Source: Agrobacterium albertimagni AOL15
Lineage (GTDB): Bacteria; Pseudomonadota; Alphaproteobacteria; Rhizobiales; Rhizobiaceae
NCBI RefSeq assembly: GCF_000300855.1
Contig: NZ_ALJF01000010.1
Coordinates: 62,001 to 126,000, forward strand
Direction: 5' to 3'
Length of the DNA stretch: 64,000 nucleotides
Shown here: positions 1 through 7,576 of the stretch, piece by piece
Position numbering within the stretch: position 1 is the stretch's first letter
How the letters are laid out: each line of letters opens with the position of its first letter
The notes under the pieces: model-generated
What the model was told of the DNA's origin: nothing
Database searches by the model: none
What the model saw: the letters and a program-made list of their open reading frames with translations, nothing else
Position numbers and translations under genes: made by a program

Positions 1-1
1 A

Positions 2-313
2 GAGGTGGCAAACGGCTCCACCCACGTTCAGCAGACGGGAACCGTGCTCTCGCGCATCGGCGGCCAGATCGCGATGATCAGCGAGCATATCGAAAAGATC
101 GCCGAGACAAGCAGCGAGCAGTCTGGCGCGCTGCAGGAGGTCAATGGTGCCGTCGGGCGCATGGACCAGATGACCCAGCAGAATGCCGCGATGGTCGAGG
201 AAGCGACCGCGGCCACCCAGGATCTCTCAGCCCAGACGGATGCCCTTCGCGATCTGCTCCAGCAGTTCCGCATCGAATCCGATCGTCAGCGGTCTGTCGA
301 CCGCGCCGCCTGA
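2..313 (+). CDS. Methyl-accepting chemotaxis protein, C-terminal fragment
   Basis: Only the last ~103 codons are inside the window; the frame is open to the left edge and ends with TGA at 311-313. The residues form a long alanine/glutamine/glutamate-rich helix (IAMISEHIEKIAETSSEQ, then QNAAMVEEATAAT). This matches the descending, membrane-distal arm of an MCP signalling domain; the QNAAMVEE stretch is typical of the conserved end of that domain. Such receptors relay ligand signals to CheA/CheW. The sensory and membrane parts lie upstream, so the ligand is unknown. A strong terminator follows 20 bp downstream. Confidence 0.85.
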   Translation, partial: EVANGSTHVQQTGTVLSRIGGQIAMISEHIEKIAETSSEQSGALQEVNGAVGRMDQMTQQNAAMVEEATAATQDLSAQTDALRDLLQQFRIESDRQRSVDRAA

Positions 314-334
314 GGTCCCATCTTAGCCAAACGG

Positions 335-364
335 AAAAGCCCGGTCATCGCGCCGGGCTTTTTT
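335..364 (+). terminator. Rho-independent terminator after the chemotaxis gene
   Basis: The arms AAAAGCCCGG and CCGGGCTTTT flank an 8-nt loop and are followed by a T run, placed just after the MCP stop codon. The flanking A and T runs let it act on both strands, so it may also end the small minus-strand gene that stops at 368. Confidence 0.9.
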
Positions 365-367
365 GCA

Positions 368-592
368 TCAGGCCTCGGCCAGACGACAAGACCCGCCCGG
401 ATCGGTCTCGCGATCGACCGGTTTGTCTGCACCGCGCGCCAGATTTTTGCGCACTCTTCGAACGAGGCGCCGAAGGCGTTCCCACGGCGCTTCGCCGTAC
501 TGCGCATAGAACTCGTCTTCGGATAACCTGTCGTTTTGCCCTCGTTCCTGTTTCAGTGCGGCGATGGCAAGGGCTGCATAAACTTCGTGCAT
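368..592 (-). CDS. Small hypothetical protein (74 aa)
   Basis: This reading frame starts with ATG at 592, preceded by a good ribosome site (AGGAG, about 7 nt upstream), which argues that it is real despite its size. The product is charged and rich in arginine and glutamate (LRRLVRRVRKNLARG in the middle), with no signal peptide or membrane segment. It is divergent from the LysR regulator starting at 681, so the two may share a promoter region. I do not recognise the family. A soluble regulatory or nucleic-acid-associated role is possible from the basic stretch, but that is only a guess. Confidence 0.55.
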   Translation of the reverse strand: MHEVYAALAIAALKQERGQNDRLSEDEFYAQYGEAPWERLRRLVRRVRKNLARGADKPVDRETDPGGSCRLAEA

Positions 593-680
593 GACGGATC
601 TCCTGTTGTGATGCCGTCTCCTCTTTTACCCATCATTTTTGGAGGGAAATACGCGCAAGATCGTGTTATGTATTTCATCT

Positions 681-1556
681 ATGAAAGACATCACCTGGGA
701 CGCCTATCAATTATTCCTGGCCGTGGCGCGGCATGGCGGACTTTCGGCCGCAGCAGAAGCCACGGGTCTGAGTGCTGCGACCCTCGGCCGGCGCATGGTC
801 GAGCTCGAGCATGCTTTGGGCCGGGAGCTCTTCCTGCGCAGTCAGACCGGTTATCGCCTGACCAGCGATGGCAGCCAGCTTCTCGAACACCTCCTTGAGC
901 TCGAAGTCGGCAGCAAGCGGGTGGAGGAGTGGCGACGTGGCAAGGCCGGCCAGTCCCTGGTCCGCATCAGTCTCGGCACCTGGATCGCCTGGCTGCTTTG
1001 CCAGAACATGGCGGTCATCCGCACCCCGCGCGACGAGTTCCGCATCGACCTGCATGTCGCCGAGCAGCGCGCCAGGCTGTCGCATCGGGAGAGCGATATC
1101 GGCATCCGCGCCTTTGAACCTGAAGAGCCCAACCTGGCCGCGATCCCCGCGGGCGAGGTCGCCTATGCCGCCTATAAGGCACGCAACAGGGAATGGATGG
1201 GGCCAGAGCCCTGGGTTGCGGTTGATGACGAGAATGCCGTCTCTGCCTATCTGCGTTGGCCACGCCAGCACGCGCCCGAGCGCATCGTCGCGACGGTCAA
1301 TCGCCCGCGCTCACTGAGGGATTTGGTGAGGGCAGGGGCCGGTGTCGGCGTGCTTCCCTGCTTCGTCGGTGATCTGGATCCGACGCTCGAGCGGGTCGGC
1401 GAGGAGATCCCGGAGCTTCGCCATCGCCAGTGGATCGTGATGAACAGCGACGATCGTCATCGAAGTGACATTCGCGCTGTCGCCGATCGGCTGGCCAGGC
1501 TTCTCAAATCCCATCGGGATATTCTGGCGGGCAGGCGACCGAGCACCAGCGGCTGA
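681..1556 (+). CDS. LysR-family transcriptional regulator
   Basis: A 291-aa protein with the N-terminal winged helix-turn-helix of LysR regulators (residues ~4-62: WDAYQLFLAVARHGGLSAAA, then LGRRMVELEHALGRELFLR) and a diverged substrate-binding domain behind it. A longer frame reaches a TTG at 639, but the ATG at 681 gives the normal LysR N-terminus beginning MKDITWDAYQ. The gene is divergent from a 74-aa unknown gene, the usual arrangement for a LysR target, though that gene suggests no pathway. The C-terminal half is weakly typical (few conserved LysR-substrate residues), so the effector cannot be inferred. Confidence 0.85.
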   Translation: MKDITWDAYQLFLAVARHGGLSAAAEATGLSAATLGRRMVELEHALGRELFLRSQTGYRLTSDGSQLLEHLLELEVGSKRVEEWRRGKAGQSLVRISLGTWIAWLLCQNMAVIRTPRDEFRIDLHVAEQRARLSHRESDIGIRAFEPEEPNLAAIPAGEVAYAAYKARNREWMGPEPWVAVDDENAVSAYLRWPRQHAPERIVATVNRPRSLRDLVRAGAGVGVLPCFVGDLDPTLERVGEEIPELRHRQWIVMNSDDRHRSDIRAVADRLARLLKSHRDILAGRRPSTSG

Positions 1557-1578
1557 TCTCGGCGTCAAAACGAAAAGA

Positions 1579-1625
1579 CCCGCACGACGACCGGCACTCC
1601 TCCCCAGAGGCGATCATCGTGCGGG
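1579..1625. terminator. Hairpin between convergent genes
   Basis: Arms CCCGCACGA (1579-1587) and TCGTGCGGG (1617-1625) pair perfectly across a 29-nt loop. It lies between the LysR stop and the convergent small gene ending at 1670. There is no clear T run, so its role as a terminator is inferred from position. Confidence 0.45.
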
Positions 1626-1669
1626 AACCGGTCCGGAGGTCAGGGGCCGGACGGGGGATGTCTGGTTGC

Positions 1670-1918
1670 TCAGGCGGCCTGATGGCTGCCCTGGGTCACG
1701 ATGACGGGGATCAGCAGATCACCCCAGTTGCCGTCGCCGCCGTGATGGCGGGCGGAGCGGACGAGTTCGACCGAAACGCCGGCATCGACGGCCTTCATGA
1801 TCGAATGGTTGAGACGGTGCAGGTCGTTGGCCAGCATGCGGATCATCGCCTGCTGATCGGCGCTCATGGCCGAGGACTGTTCTTCGGCGCGTTCCTTGAC
1901 TCGGGTCTGGGGTGTCAT
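1670..1918 (-). CDS. Small conserved-looking hypothetical protein (82 aa)
   Basis: ATG at 1918 is preceded by AGAGGAGAAATGCC, a strong ribosome site, so I take this start and not the longer frame back to 2041, which would run through a repeat element. The product begins MTPQTRVKERAEEQ, is soluble, and has a helical middle (SADQQAMIRMLANDLHRLNHSIMKAVDAG) and a C-terminus with DLLIPVIVT. It lies downstream of aceA on the same strand, separated by the 120-bp inverted repeat, so it may be co-transcribed or read from its own promoter. I do not recognise a named family. Confidence 0.65.
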   Translation of the reverse strand: MTPQTRVKERAEEQSSAMSADQQAMIRMLANDLHRLNHSIMKAVDAGVSVELVRSARHHGGDGNWGDLLIPVIVTQGSHQAA

Positions 1919-1954
1919 GGCATTTCTCCTCTTGGTGTTGGGGGTTCTTGAAGT

Positions 1955-2074
1955 CACCTCCCCCTTGAGGGGGGAGGTCGCAGCGTAGCTGCGGGTGGGG
2001 GTGAACCTCTGATGACTGCGGTGGTCACCCCACCCCGGCACTGCGTGCCGACGCTCCCCCTCAAGGGGAGGGTG
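1955..2074. repeat. 120-bp composite inverted-repeat element (REP/MITE-like)
   Basis: Two 49-bp halves (1955-2003 and 2026-2074) are imperfect inverted copies of each other, separated by 22 bp. Each half holds its own small palindrome of the CCCCCTTGAGGGGG type plus a GCAGC/GCTGC or GGCAC/GTGCC arm. The structure begins six bases past the aceA stop codon. Intergenic palindromic repeats with this CCCCTTGAGGGG core are common in Rhizobiales genomes. The transcript would fold into a cruciform that could stabilise the aceA 3' end. Confidence 0.75.
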
Positions 2075-2080
2075 CGATCT

Positions 2081-3370
<1,290 letters not shown>

Positions 3371-3451
3371 GTCGGGTCTCCCTGTTCACTGCAGGAAGCG
3401 GAGGGCAACCGGATTTCGGGGTGCCGCTTGGCCGCTTCTGATGTGACTAGA

Positions 3452-3612
3452 TTTACACCGCACTGCAAAAGACGGCCAGAAAATTCGATAAAACAACGGG
3501 ATGAAAGAGGTTAGGCTGTCTTGTCTTTGACAGAAGTCCCGTGTAAATTTGTAAAAATAGTCAATGCGCCGGCGCGAGCCTGGCCCGTCTAATCTTGTAA
3601 AGGAGCTGTAAA
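3452..3612. promoter_or_regulatory. aceA/scfR divergent control region with TGTAAA repeats
   Basis: TGTAAA occurs on the plus strand at 3542-3547, 3550-3555, 3596-3601 and 3607-3612, and once on the minus strand (TTTACA, 3452-3457) next to a TGCAAA at 3464-3469. A good promoter for scfR is visible: TTGACA at 3527-3532, a 17-bp spacer, and a -10 at 3550-3555 that overlaps one repeat. The second pair straddles the scfR ribosome site (AGGAG, 3601-3605). RamB/ScfR-type regulators bind TTTGCAAA-like DNA, so these repeats are probable operators for autoregulation and aceA control; this is inference. Confidence 0.6.
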
Positions 3613-5040
3613 TTGGCAGAGCGCAAGATTTTTGCAGGCCCCCGCGTCCGCCGTATCAGAAACGGCCTTGGTCTCACTCAGACGGCTATGGCCGAGGCGC
3701 TGGAGATCTCGCCCTCCTATCTTAATCTGATTGAGCGCAACCAGCGACCACTCACGGTCCAGCTGCTCTTGAAGCTGGCCTCCGTATACAAGGTCGATCT
3801 CGACGAGTTGCAGGGCGAGGCCGGTGGATCGACGAGCCAGCTGCGCGAGGTCTTTGCCGATCCCTTGCTGTCGGGCGAGCTGCCCGGCGATCAGGAACTG
3901 ATCGAAGTGGCGGAAGCCGCGCCCAATGCCGCGAGCGGCATCGTCAAGCTCTACCGCGCCTATCGTGAGCAGGCGGCCCGGCTTTCCGACCTCGCTGATC
4001 TCCTGGCCAGAGAGGGGCACGAGACCTCTCTGTCGGGCGCCCGCCTGCCGATCGATGAGGTGAGAGAAGTCTTCGAACGCCGGCCCAACTATTTCGCACG
4101 CCTTGATGAAGCCGCCGAGACCTTCCATGCGGGCTTGAGCCTCGCGCCCGGTGATGATCTCGCCGTAGCCCTCAAGGCCTGGCTGCGTTCCACCCATGGC
4201 ATCGTGGTTCGCGCCTTGCCGGTCCAGACCATGCCGTCGCTGCGCCGCCGATACGACCGCCATTCCATGCGTCTCTTCCTCTCCGAGCGGCTGTCTCCCT
4301 TCGACCAGTTGCGCGAAGTGGCGATGGAGGTCGTGCTGCTGGCGCTGAGCGACCTTGTTCAGGCGGAGCTCGATGCGCTGGAGCTGTCTTCCGGTGAGGC
4401 GCGCCGCATTGCTCGCTTCGAACTCGCCCGTTACACAGCCCATGCGCTGATGATGCCCTACGGCGCCTTCCTCTCGGCCGCGATCCGCGCCCGCTACGAC
4501 ATCGACGTGCTGCGCGCGCGTTTCAATGTCTCCTTCGAGCAGGCCGCCAACCGCCTGACCATGCTGCAGCGCCCGGGCGCGACAGGGGTGCCCTTCTTCA
4601 TGATGGAGATCGACAATGCCGGAAACCGCTTCCGCCGCGCCGGTGCGACAGGCTTCCCGCAGGCGAAATTCGGCGGTGGCTGTCCGAAGCTCAATGTCCA
4701 CGCTGCCTTTGCCCAGCCGGGCCAGGTCCTGGTCGAGCAGGTGGAAATGCCGGATGGCAGCGGCTTCGTGACAATTTCGCGGACCCTCGAAGGTCCGCAG
4801 GCCGGTTTCGGCGAGCGTATAAGGCGCACGGCACTCCTGGTCGGCTGTGACGCCGCAAGCCGCGACGAGGTGGCCTATGCCGCGGCCTTGCCTGATCGAT
4901 CGCAGCCGGCAATCGCCATCGGCCCGGCCTGTCGGCTCTGCGAAAGGTCGGGCTGTCTGGCGCGCGCCGAGCCGCCGCTCACCCGTCCGCTCGGTCTTGA
5001 TGAGATGGTCACGGGGCTGTCGGCCTTTGACTTTCAATAG
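3613..5040 (+). CDS. ScfR/RamB-type XRE regulator of acetate or short-chain acyl metabolism
   Basis: A 475-aa regulator with an N-terminal XRE helix-turn-helix (residues ~8-65, RRIRNGLGLTQTAMAEALE), a central region related to ImmA/IrrE (M78) proteins but without an intact HExxH zinc motif (FELARYTAHALMMPY), and a C-terminal domain with a Cys cluster (CRLCERSGC). These features define the short-chain acyl-CoA responsive regulators found beside glyoxylate-shunt and propionyl-CoA genes. The TTG start at 3613 is chosen because AGGAG lies 7 nt upstream. The last ~26 codons and the stop codon are part of a duplicated segment (see 4962-5040): the present 3' end appears to have been supplied by the inserted P63C element. 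Confidence 0.85.
   Translation: MAERKIFAGPRVRRIRNGLGLTQTAMAEALEISPSYLNLIERNQRPLTVQLLLKLASVYKVDLDELQGEAGGSTSQLREVFADPLLSGELPGDQELIEVAEAAPNAASGIVKLYRAYREQAARLSDLADLLAREGHETSLSGARLPIDEVREVFERRPNYFARLDEAAETFHAGLSLAPGDDLAVALKAWLRSTHGIVVRALPVQTMPSLRRRYDRHSMRLFLSERLSPFDQLREVAMEVVLLALSDLVQAELDALELSSGEARRIARFELARYTAHALMMPYGAFLSAAIRARYDIDVLRARFNVSFEQAANRLTMLQRPGATGVPFFMMEIDNAGNRFRRAGATGFPQAKFGGGCPKLNVHAAFAQPGQVLVEQVEMPDGSGFVTISRTLEGPQAGFGERIRRTALLVGCDAASRDEVAYAAALPDRSQPAIAIGPACRLCERSGCLARAEPPLTRPLGLDEMVTGLSAFDFQ
4962..5040 (+). repeat. Left copy of the scfR tail (attL-like), in use
   Basis: This copy encodes the last 25 residues and the TAG stop of scfR. Relative to 6176-6254 it is identical over the first 57 bp except for one C/T. 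The remaining 22 bp carry only synonymous changes plus TAG for TGA. Sequence to the left is native scfR, so the part to the right of the shared block is inferred to have come with the element. Confidence 0.85.
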
Positions 5041-5045
5041 GGCGA

Positions 5046-6092
5046 TTATCTGCGAACTGGTGGCATCGGTAGTGGCAGCGAAAACTGCACCATGGTTCGT
5101 CCGTAGTGTTGGGCGACTTTCTCTCTTAAGTCCCTAATGTTGTCGCAAGTTTTGGCCATTCCGATAACCTCATAGCACCTCGATACCAGTGCCCGCACTC
5201 CCAAGTTTTCAGTTAATTGTCTGTGCCAGCGAATCCCGGCGGGAGGCTTATTGTTTTTTAGATACTCAGCCACATCTGGGTCGAGTGTGTCGTAGATCAT
5301 TTCGATGACCAGCTTACCCCACCATTTAGGGCGACTATTCAAGGAACCTTTCCAGCCTGTAAGTCGTCCAAACTCACTCCAAAGTTCATCCGGAAACGTT
5401 TTCTCCCACGCGCGTAATTCATCTGCGATGAATGCGCGTAGCTTTACTTGAAGGGCGTCCTCCGCTCTTTCGTACTGGTACCCGGTGGCTTCGTCGATCA
5501 GCGCCTCCAAGCCCAGCTTCGCGCATGCAGAGAGGAACATGCTGGCCTTTATGGCCATTTGCTTTTGGCGGTCGGTCATTGGGGGAAAGGGGGAATCCGG
5601 ATCCATCGAGGCCTGCAGTGCGGCTACAAATCCTTGGCACACCTCGATCATGAGATCCGCTGGTAGTCCCTTAACCGCTTTCTCGAGCCCTTCAACCTCT
5701 AGGAGGCGGAAGGGAACCATTCTGCTCGAGACTAGGGAAGGGCTTATGAATGGCTCTAGTGCTTTAACCCCTAGGTATTTTTCTAGCGCTCCACCTCCTT
5801 TGATTCCTGTAAGCAGCTCAGTTGCGGAGGTTCGGCCAATGATCTTTTCTCCATTGTCTAGAACGTAACATGGAACTTCGAGGCCAATGATGTTTAGGCT
5901 GCCTCGCCATCTGGCGATTGGCATCGCTGCCTCAGGTGGTAGAAGATCCTCGTCGTCTATGCTTAAGGGTGAGATTGTCTTGCTCCAGCGGGCTTCTGCG
6001 GCCTTCTTTGCGCTGAGTGCTCTTTCCTCTTTCGTCATTGCATTTGCTCTGGCGTGACCGCCCTTCGCTCTGCCTTGCTGCTCATCAGCCAT
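5046..6092 (-). CDS. P63C-domain protein carried by the mobile element
   Basis: A 348-aa protein. Residues ~8-36 hold the KGGHARANAMTKEERALSAK...AEARW segment often found at the start of P63C-family proteins, probably a small nucleic-acid-binding unit. The rest matches the family pattern from memory: a pattern like IGLEVPCYVLDNG, then LIDEATGYQYERAEDAL, FIADELRAWEKTFPDE, RPKWWGKLVIEMIYD and a C-terminal HRQLTENLGVRAL...VIGMAK block. P63C proteins occur in phages and genomic islands; their biochemical role is not established. ATG at 6092 follows GAGGAA and is preferred to the longer frame, which would read back through the palindrome and the right repeat. Codon use and GC differ from the host, a sign of transfer. 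Confidence 0.85.
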   Translation of the reverse strand: MADEQQGRAKGGHARANAMTKEERALSAKKAAEARWSKTISPLSIDDEDLLPPEAAMPIARWRGSLNIIGLEVPCYVLDNGEKIIGRTSATELLTGIKGGGALEKYLGVKALEPFISPSLVSSRMVPFRLLEVEGLEKAVKGLPADLMIEVCQGFVAALQASMDPDSPFPPMTDRQKQMAIKASMFLSACAKLGLEALIDEATGYQYERAEDALQVKLRAFIADELRAWEKTFPDELWSEFGRLTGWKGSLNSRPKWWGKLVIEMIYDTLDPDVAEYLKNNKPPAGIRWHRQLTENLGVRALVSRCYEVIGMAKTCDNIRDLREKVAQHYGRTMVQFSLPLPMPPVRR

Positions 6093-6109
6093 GGAAAGTT
6101 CCTCTGTTG

Positions 6110-6167
6110 TTTGCACGCATAGTTGCTCATTTTTGCACGCATGACAATGGCATGCGTGCAAAAATGA
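6110..6167. promoter_or_regulatory. Subterminal palindrome and TTTGCACGCAT repeats
   Basis: Perfect 17-bp inverted arms at 6127-6143 and 6151-6167 flank a 7-nt spacer; the arm core is TTTTTGCACGCATG. A third copy of TTTGCACGCAT lies at 6110-6120. The cluster sits between the P63C start codon (6092) and the right repeat (6176). It could be an operator for the P63C gene, an arm-type site for a recombinase acting in trans, or a hairpin origin. The sequence alone does not choose. Confidence 0.65.
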
Positions 6168-6175
6168 TTTTTGAT

Positions 6176-6254
6176 GCGCGCCGAGCCGCCGCTCACCCGT
6201 CCGCTTGGTCTTGATGAGATGGTCACGGGGCTCTCTGCCTTCGATTTCCAATGA
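6176..6254 (+). pseudogene. Displaced original 3' end of scfR (attR-like)
   Basis: This orphan fragment encodes R-A-E-P-P-L-T-R-P-L-G-L-D-E-M and on to the stop, exactly the final 25 residues of scfR, but with six synonymous codon changes and TGA in place of TAG. It has no start or upstream body. The simplest reading is that this is the ancestral chromosomal tail, pushed 1.2 kb away when the P63C element entered. It ends 138 bp before potF. Confidence 0.85.
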
Positions 6255-6392
6255 AACTGATACACCCGATAAAGCATTCGCGACTGCGAAGAATTTCGCT
6301 TGTGGCCCGTCCAATTCCTTTCTAGTCTCTTAAAAAATAACGGGAATGGCATAGGGGGCTCTCCGCTCCCCAAGGCTGGAACAGGAGAAAAA

Positions 6393-7493
6393 ATGAAGGC
6401 TCATTTCATTCGTACGGCGTCAGTGGCCCTGGCGACGATCTTCATCGCATCGGCTGTCCAGGCGCAGGAACGCGTCGTCAACGTCTACAATTGGTCCGAC
6501 TATATCGACGAGTCCGTCCTTGCCGATTTCACCAAGGAAACCGGCATCAAGGTTGTCTACGACGTTTTCGATTCCAACGAACTGCTCGAGACCAAGCTGC
6601 TCGCCGGCGGCTCCGGTTACGATGTCGTCGTCCCGACGGCGCCGTTCCTGGCGCGCCAGATCCAGGCCGGCGTCTTCCAGAAGCTCGACAAGTCCAAGCT
6701 TACCAACCTGCAAAACCTCTGGCCGATGGTCTCCGAGCGCCTCGCAAAATACGACCCCGGCAACGAATATGCCGTCAACTACATGTGGGGCACGACGGGC
6801 ATCGGTTACAATGTCGCCAAGGTCAAGGAAGCGCTCGGCGCCGACTTCACCGTCGACAGCTGGGATGCGATCTTCAAGCCGGAGAATGCCGAGAAGCTGA
6901 AGTCCTGCGGCGTCAACATCCTCGACGCGTCGGATGAGACCTTCGCGATCGCGATGAACTACATCGGCAAGGACCCGGACAGCAAGGAATCGGCTGACCT
7001 CGAGGCCGGCGGCGAAGTCTATATGAATATCCGCCCCTCGGTCCGCACCTTCAATTCCTCCGCCTATATCGATGACCTGGCGAATGGCGACATCTGCATG
7101 ACCATCGGCTGGTCGGGCGATATCCTCCAGGCGAAGGCCCGTGCGGAGGAGGCCAATAACGGTGTCGAGATCAACTACGTGATCCCGAAGGAAGGCACCT
7201 ACATGTGGTTCGACAACATGGCGATCCCGGCAGATGCCAAGAACGTCGCCGAGGCGCATGAATTCATCAACTTCCTGATGCGTCCCGACGTGATCGCCAA
7301 GGCCTCCAATTACGTCCAGTATGCCAATGGCAACCTGGCTTCGAAGGAGTTGCTCGATCCTGAGGTCAAGGACAATCCGGCCGTCTATCCGCCGGAAGAG
7401 GTCATGGCCAAGCTCTTCACGATTTCGCCTTACGGGCCGCGTGAACAACGCGTGCTGAACCGGGTCTGGACACAGATCAAGACCGGTCGCTGA
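6393..7493 (+). CDS. potF: Putrescine-binding periplasmic protein
   Basis: A 366-aa substrate-binding protein with a clear signal peptide (residues 1-24, ending AVQAQE). The mature start (RVVNVYNWSDYIDE), followed by GIKVVYDVFDSNELLETKLLAGGSGYDVVVP, is the PotF/PotD pattern of spermidine/putrescine-binding proteins, closest to PotF. ATG at 6393 follows AGGAG at 6383-6387; the longer frame to 6300 has no such support. It heads a four-gene operon with an ATPase and two permeases, and a GC-rich hairpin follows it, which commonly keeps the binding protein more abundant than the membrane parts. It would feed the putrescine breakdown genes at 35308-38855. Confidence 0.93.
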   Translation: MKAHFIRTASVALATIFIASAVQAQERVVNVYNWSDYIDESVLADFTKETGIKVVYDVFDSNELLETKLLAGGSGYDVVVPTAPFLARQIQAGVFQKLDKSKLTNLQNLWPMVSERLAKYDPGNEYAVNYMWGTTGIGYNVAKVKEALGADFTVDSWDAIFKPENAEKLKSCGVNILDASDETFAIAMNYIGKDPDSKESADLEAGGEVYMNIRPSVRTFNSSAYIDDLANGDICMTIGWSGDILQAKARAEEANNGVEINYVIPKEGTYMWFDNMAIPADAKNVAEAHEFINFLMRPDVIAKASNYVQYANGNLASKELLDPEVKDNPAVYPPEEVMAKLFTISPYGPREQRVLNRVWTQIKTGR

Positions 7494-7502
7494 TGAAAGA
7501 CC

Positions 7503-7533
7503 ATTCGCCGGGCGCCGCAAACGCCCGGCGAAT
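7503..7533 (+). other. Intra-operon hairpin between potF and potG
   Basis: A perfect 12-bp stem (ATTCGCCGGGCG and its complement) encloses a 7-nt loop, 9 bp past the potF stop. There is no T run behind it. Such structures after binding-protein genes usually protect the upstream mRNA from 3' decay or partly attenuate readthrough. Confidence 0.7.
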
Positions 7534-7576
7534 TGCTTAGGTGTAGGGGCAACAAGCAGACGGCTGGGATCGGGTA

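Larger units (their letters stand above)
4962..6175. mobile_element. Single-gene P63C element integrated in the 3' end of scfR
   Basis: A 1,214-bp unit bounded by direct repeats: 4962-5018 matches 6176-6232 with one mismatch in 57 bp. Between the repeats lie only a P63C-domain gene (348 codons) and an 83-bp segment with a strong palindrome. The gene stops 5 bp from the scfR stop, so the element is packed tight. It has visibly lower GC than its neighbours. The left repeat continues into a complete scfR 3' end and the right repeat into a displaced second copy. This is the geometry of an element inserting by crossover inside a gene tail and restoring it, as known for the icd-integrating lambdoid elements. 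No integrase, transposase or replication gene is inside. Confidence 0.8.

Noticed and set aside
6127-6167. Similarity of the P63C palindrome core (TTGCACGCATG) to the LacI operator at 60822-60837
   Set aside because: The match is short and the spacing differs (17-bp arms with a 7-nt gap against 6-bp arms with a 4-bp gap). It is most likely chance or a shared TGCA-type core.
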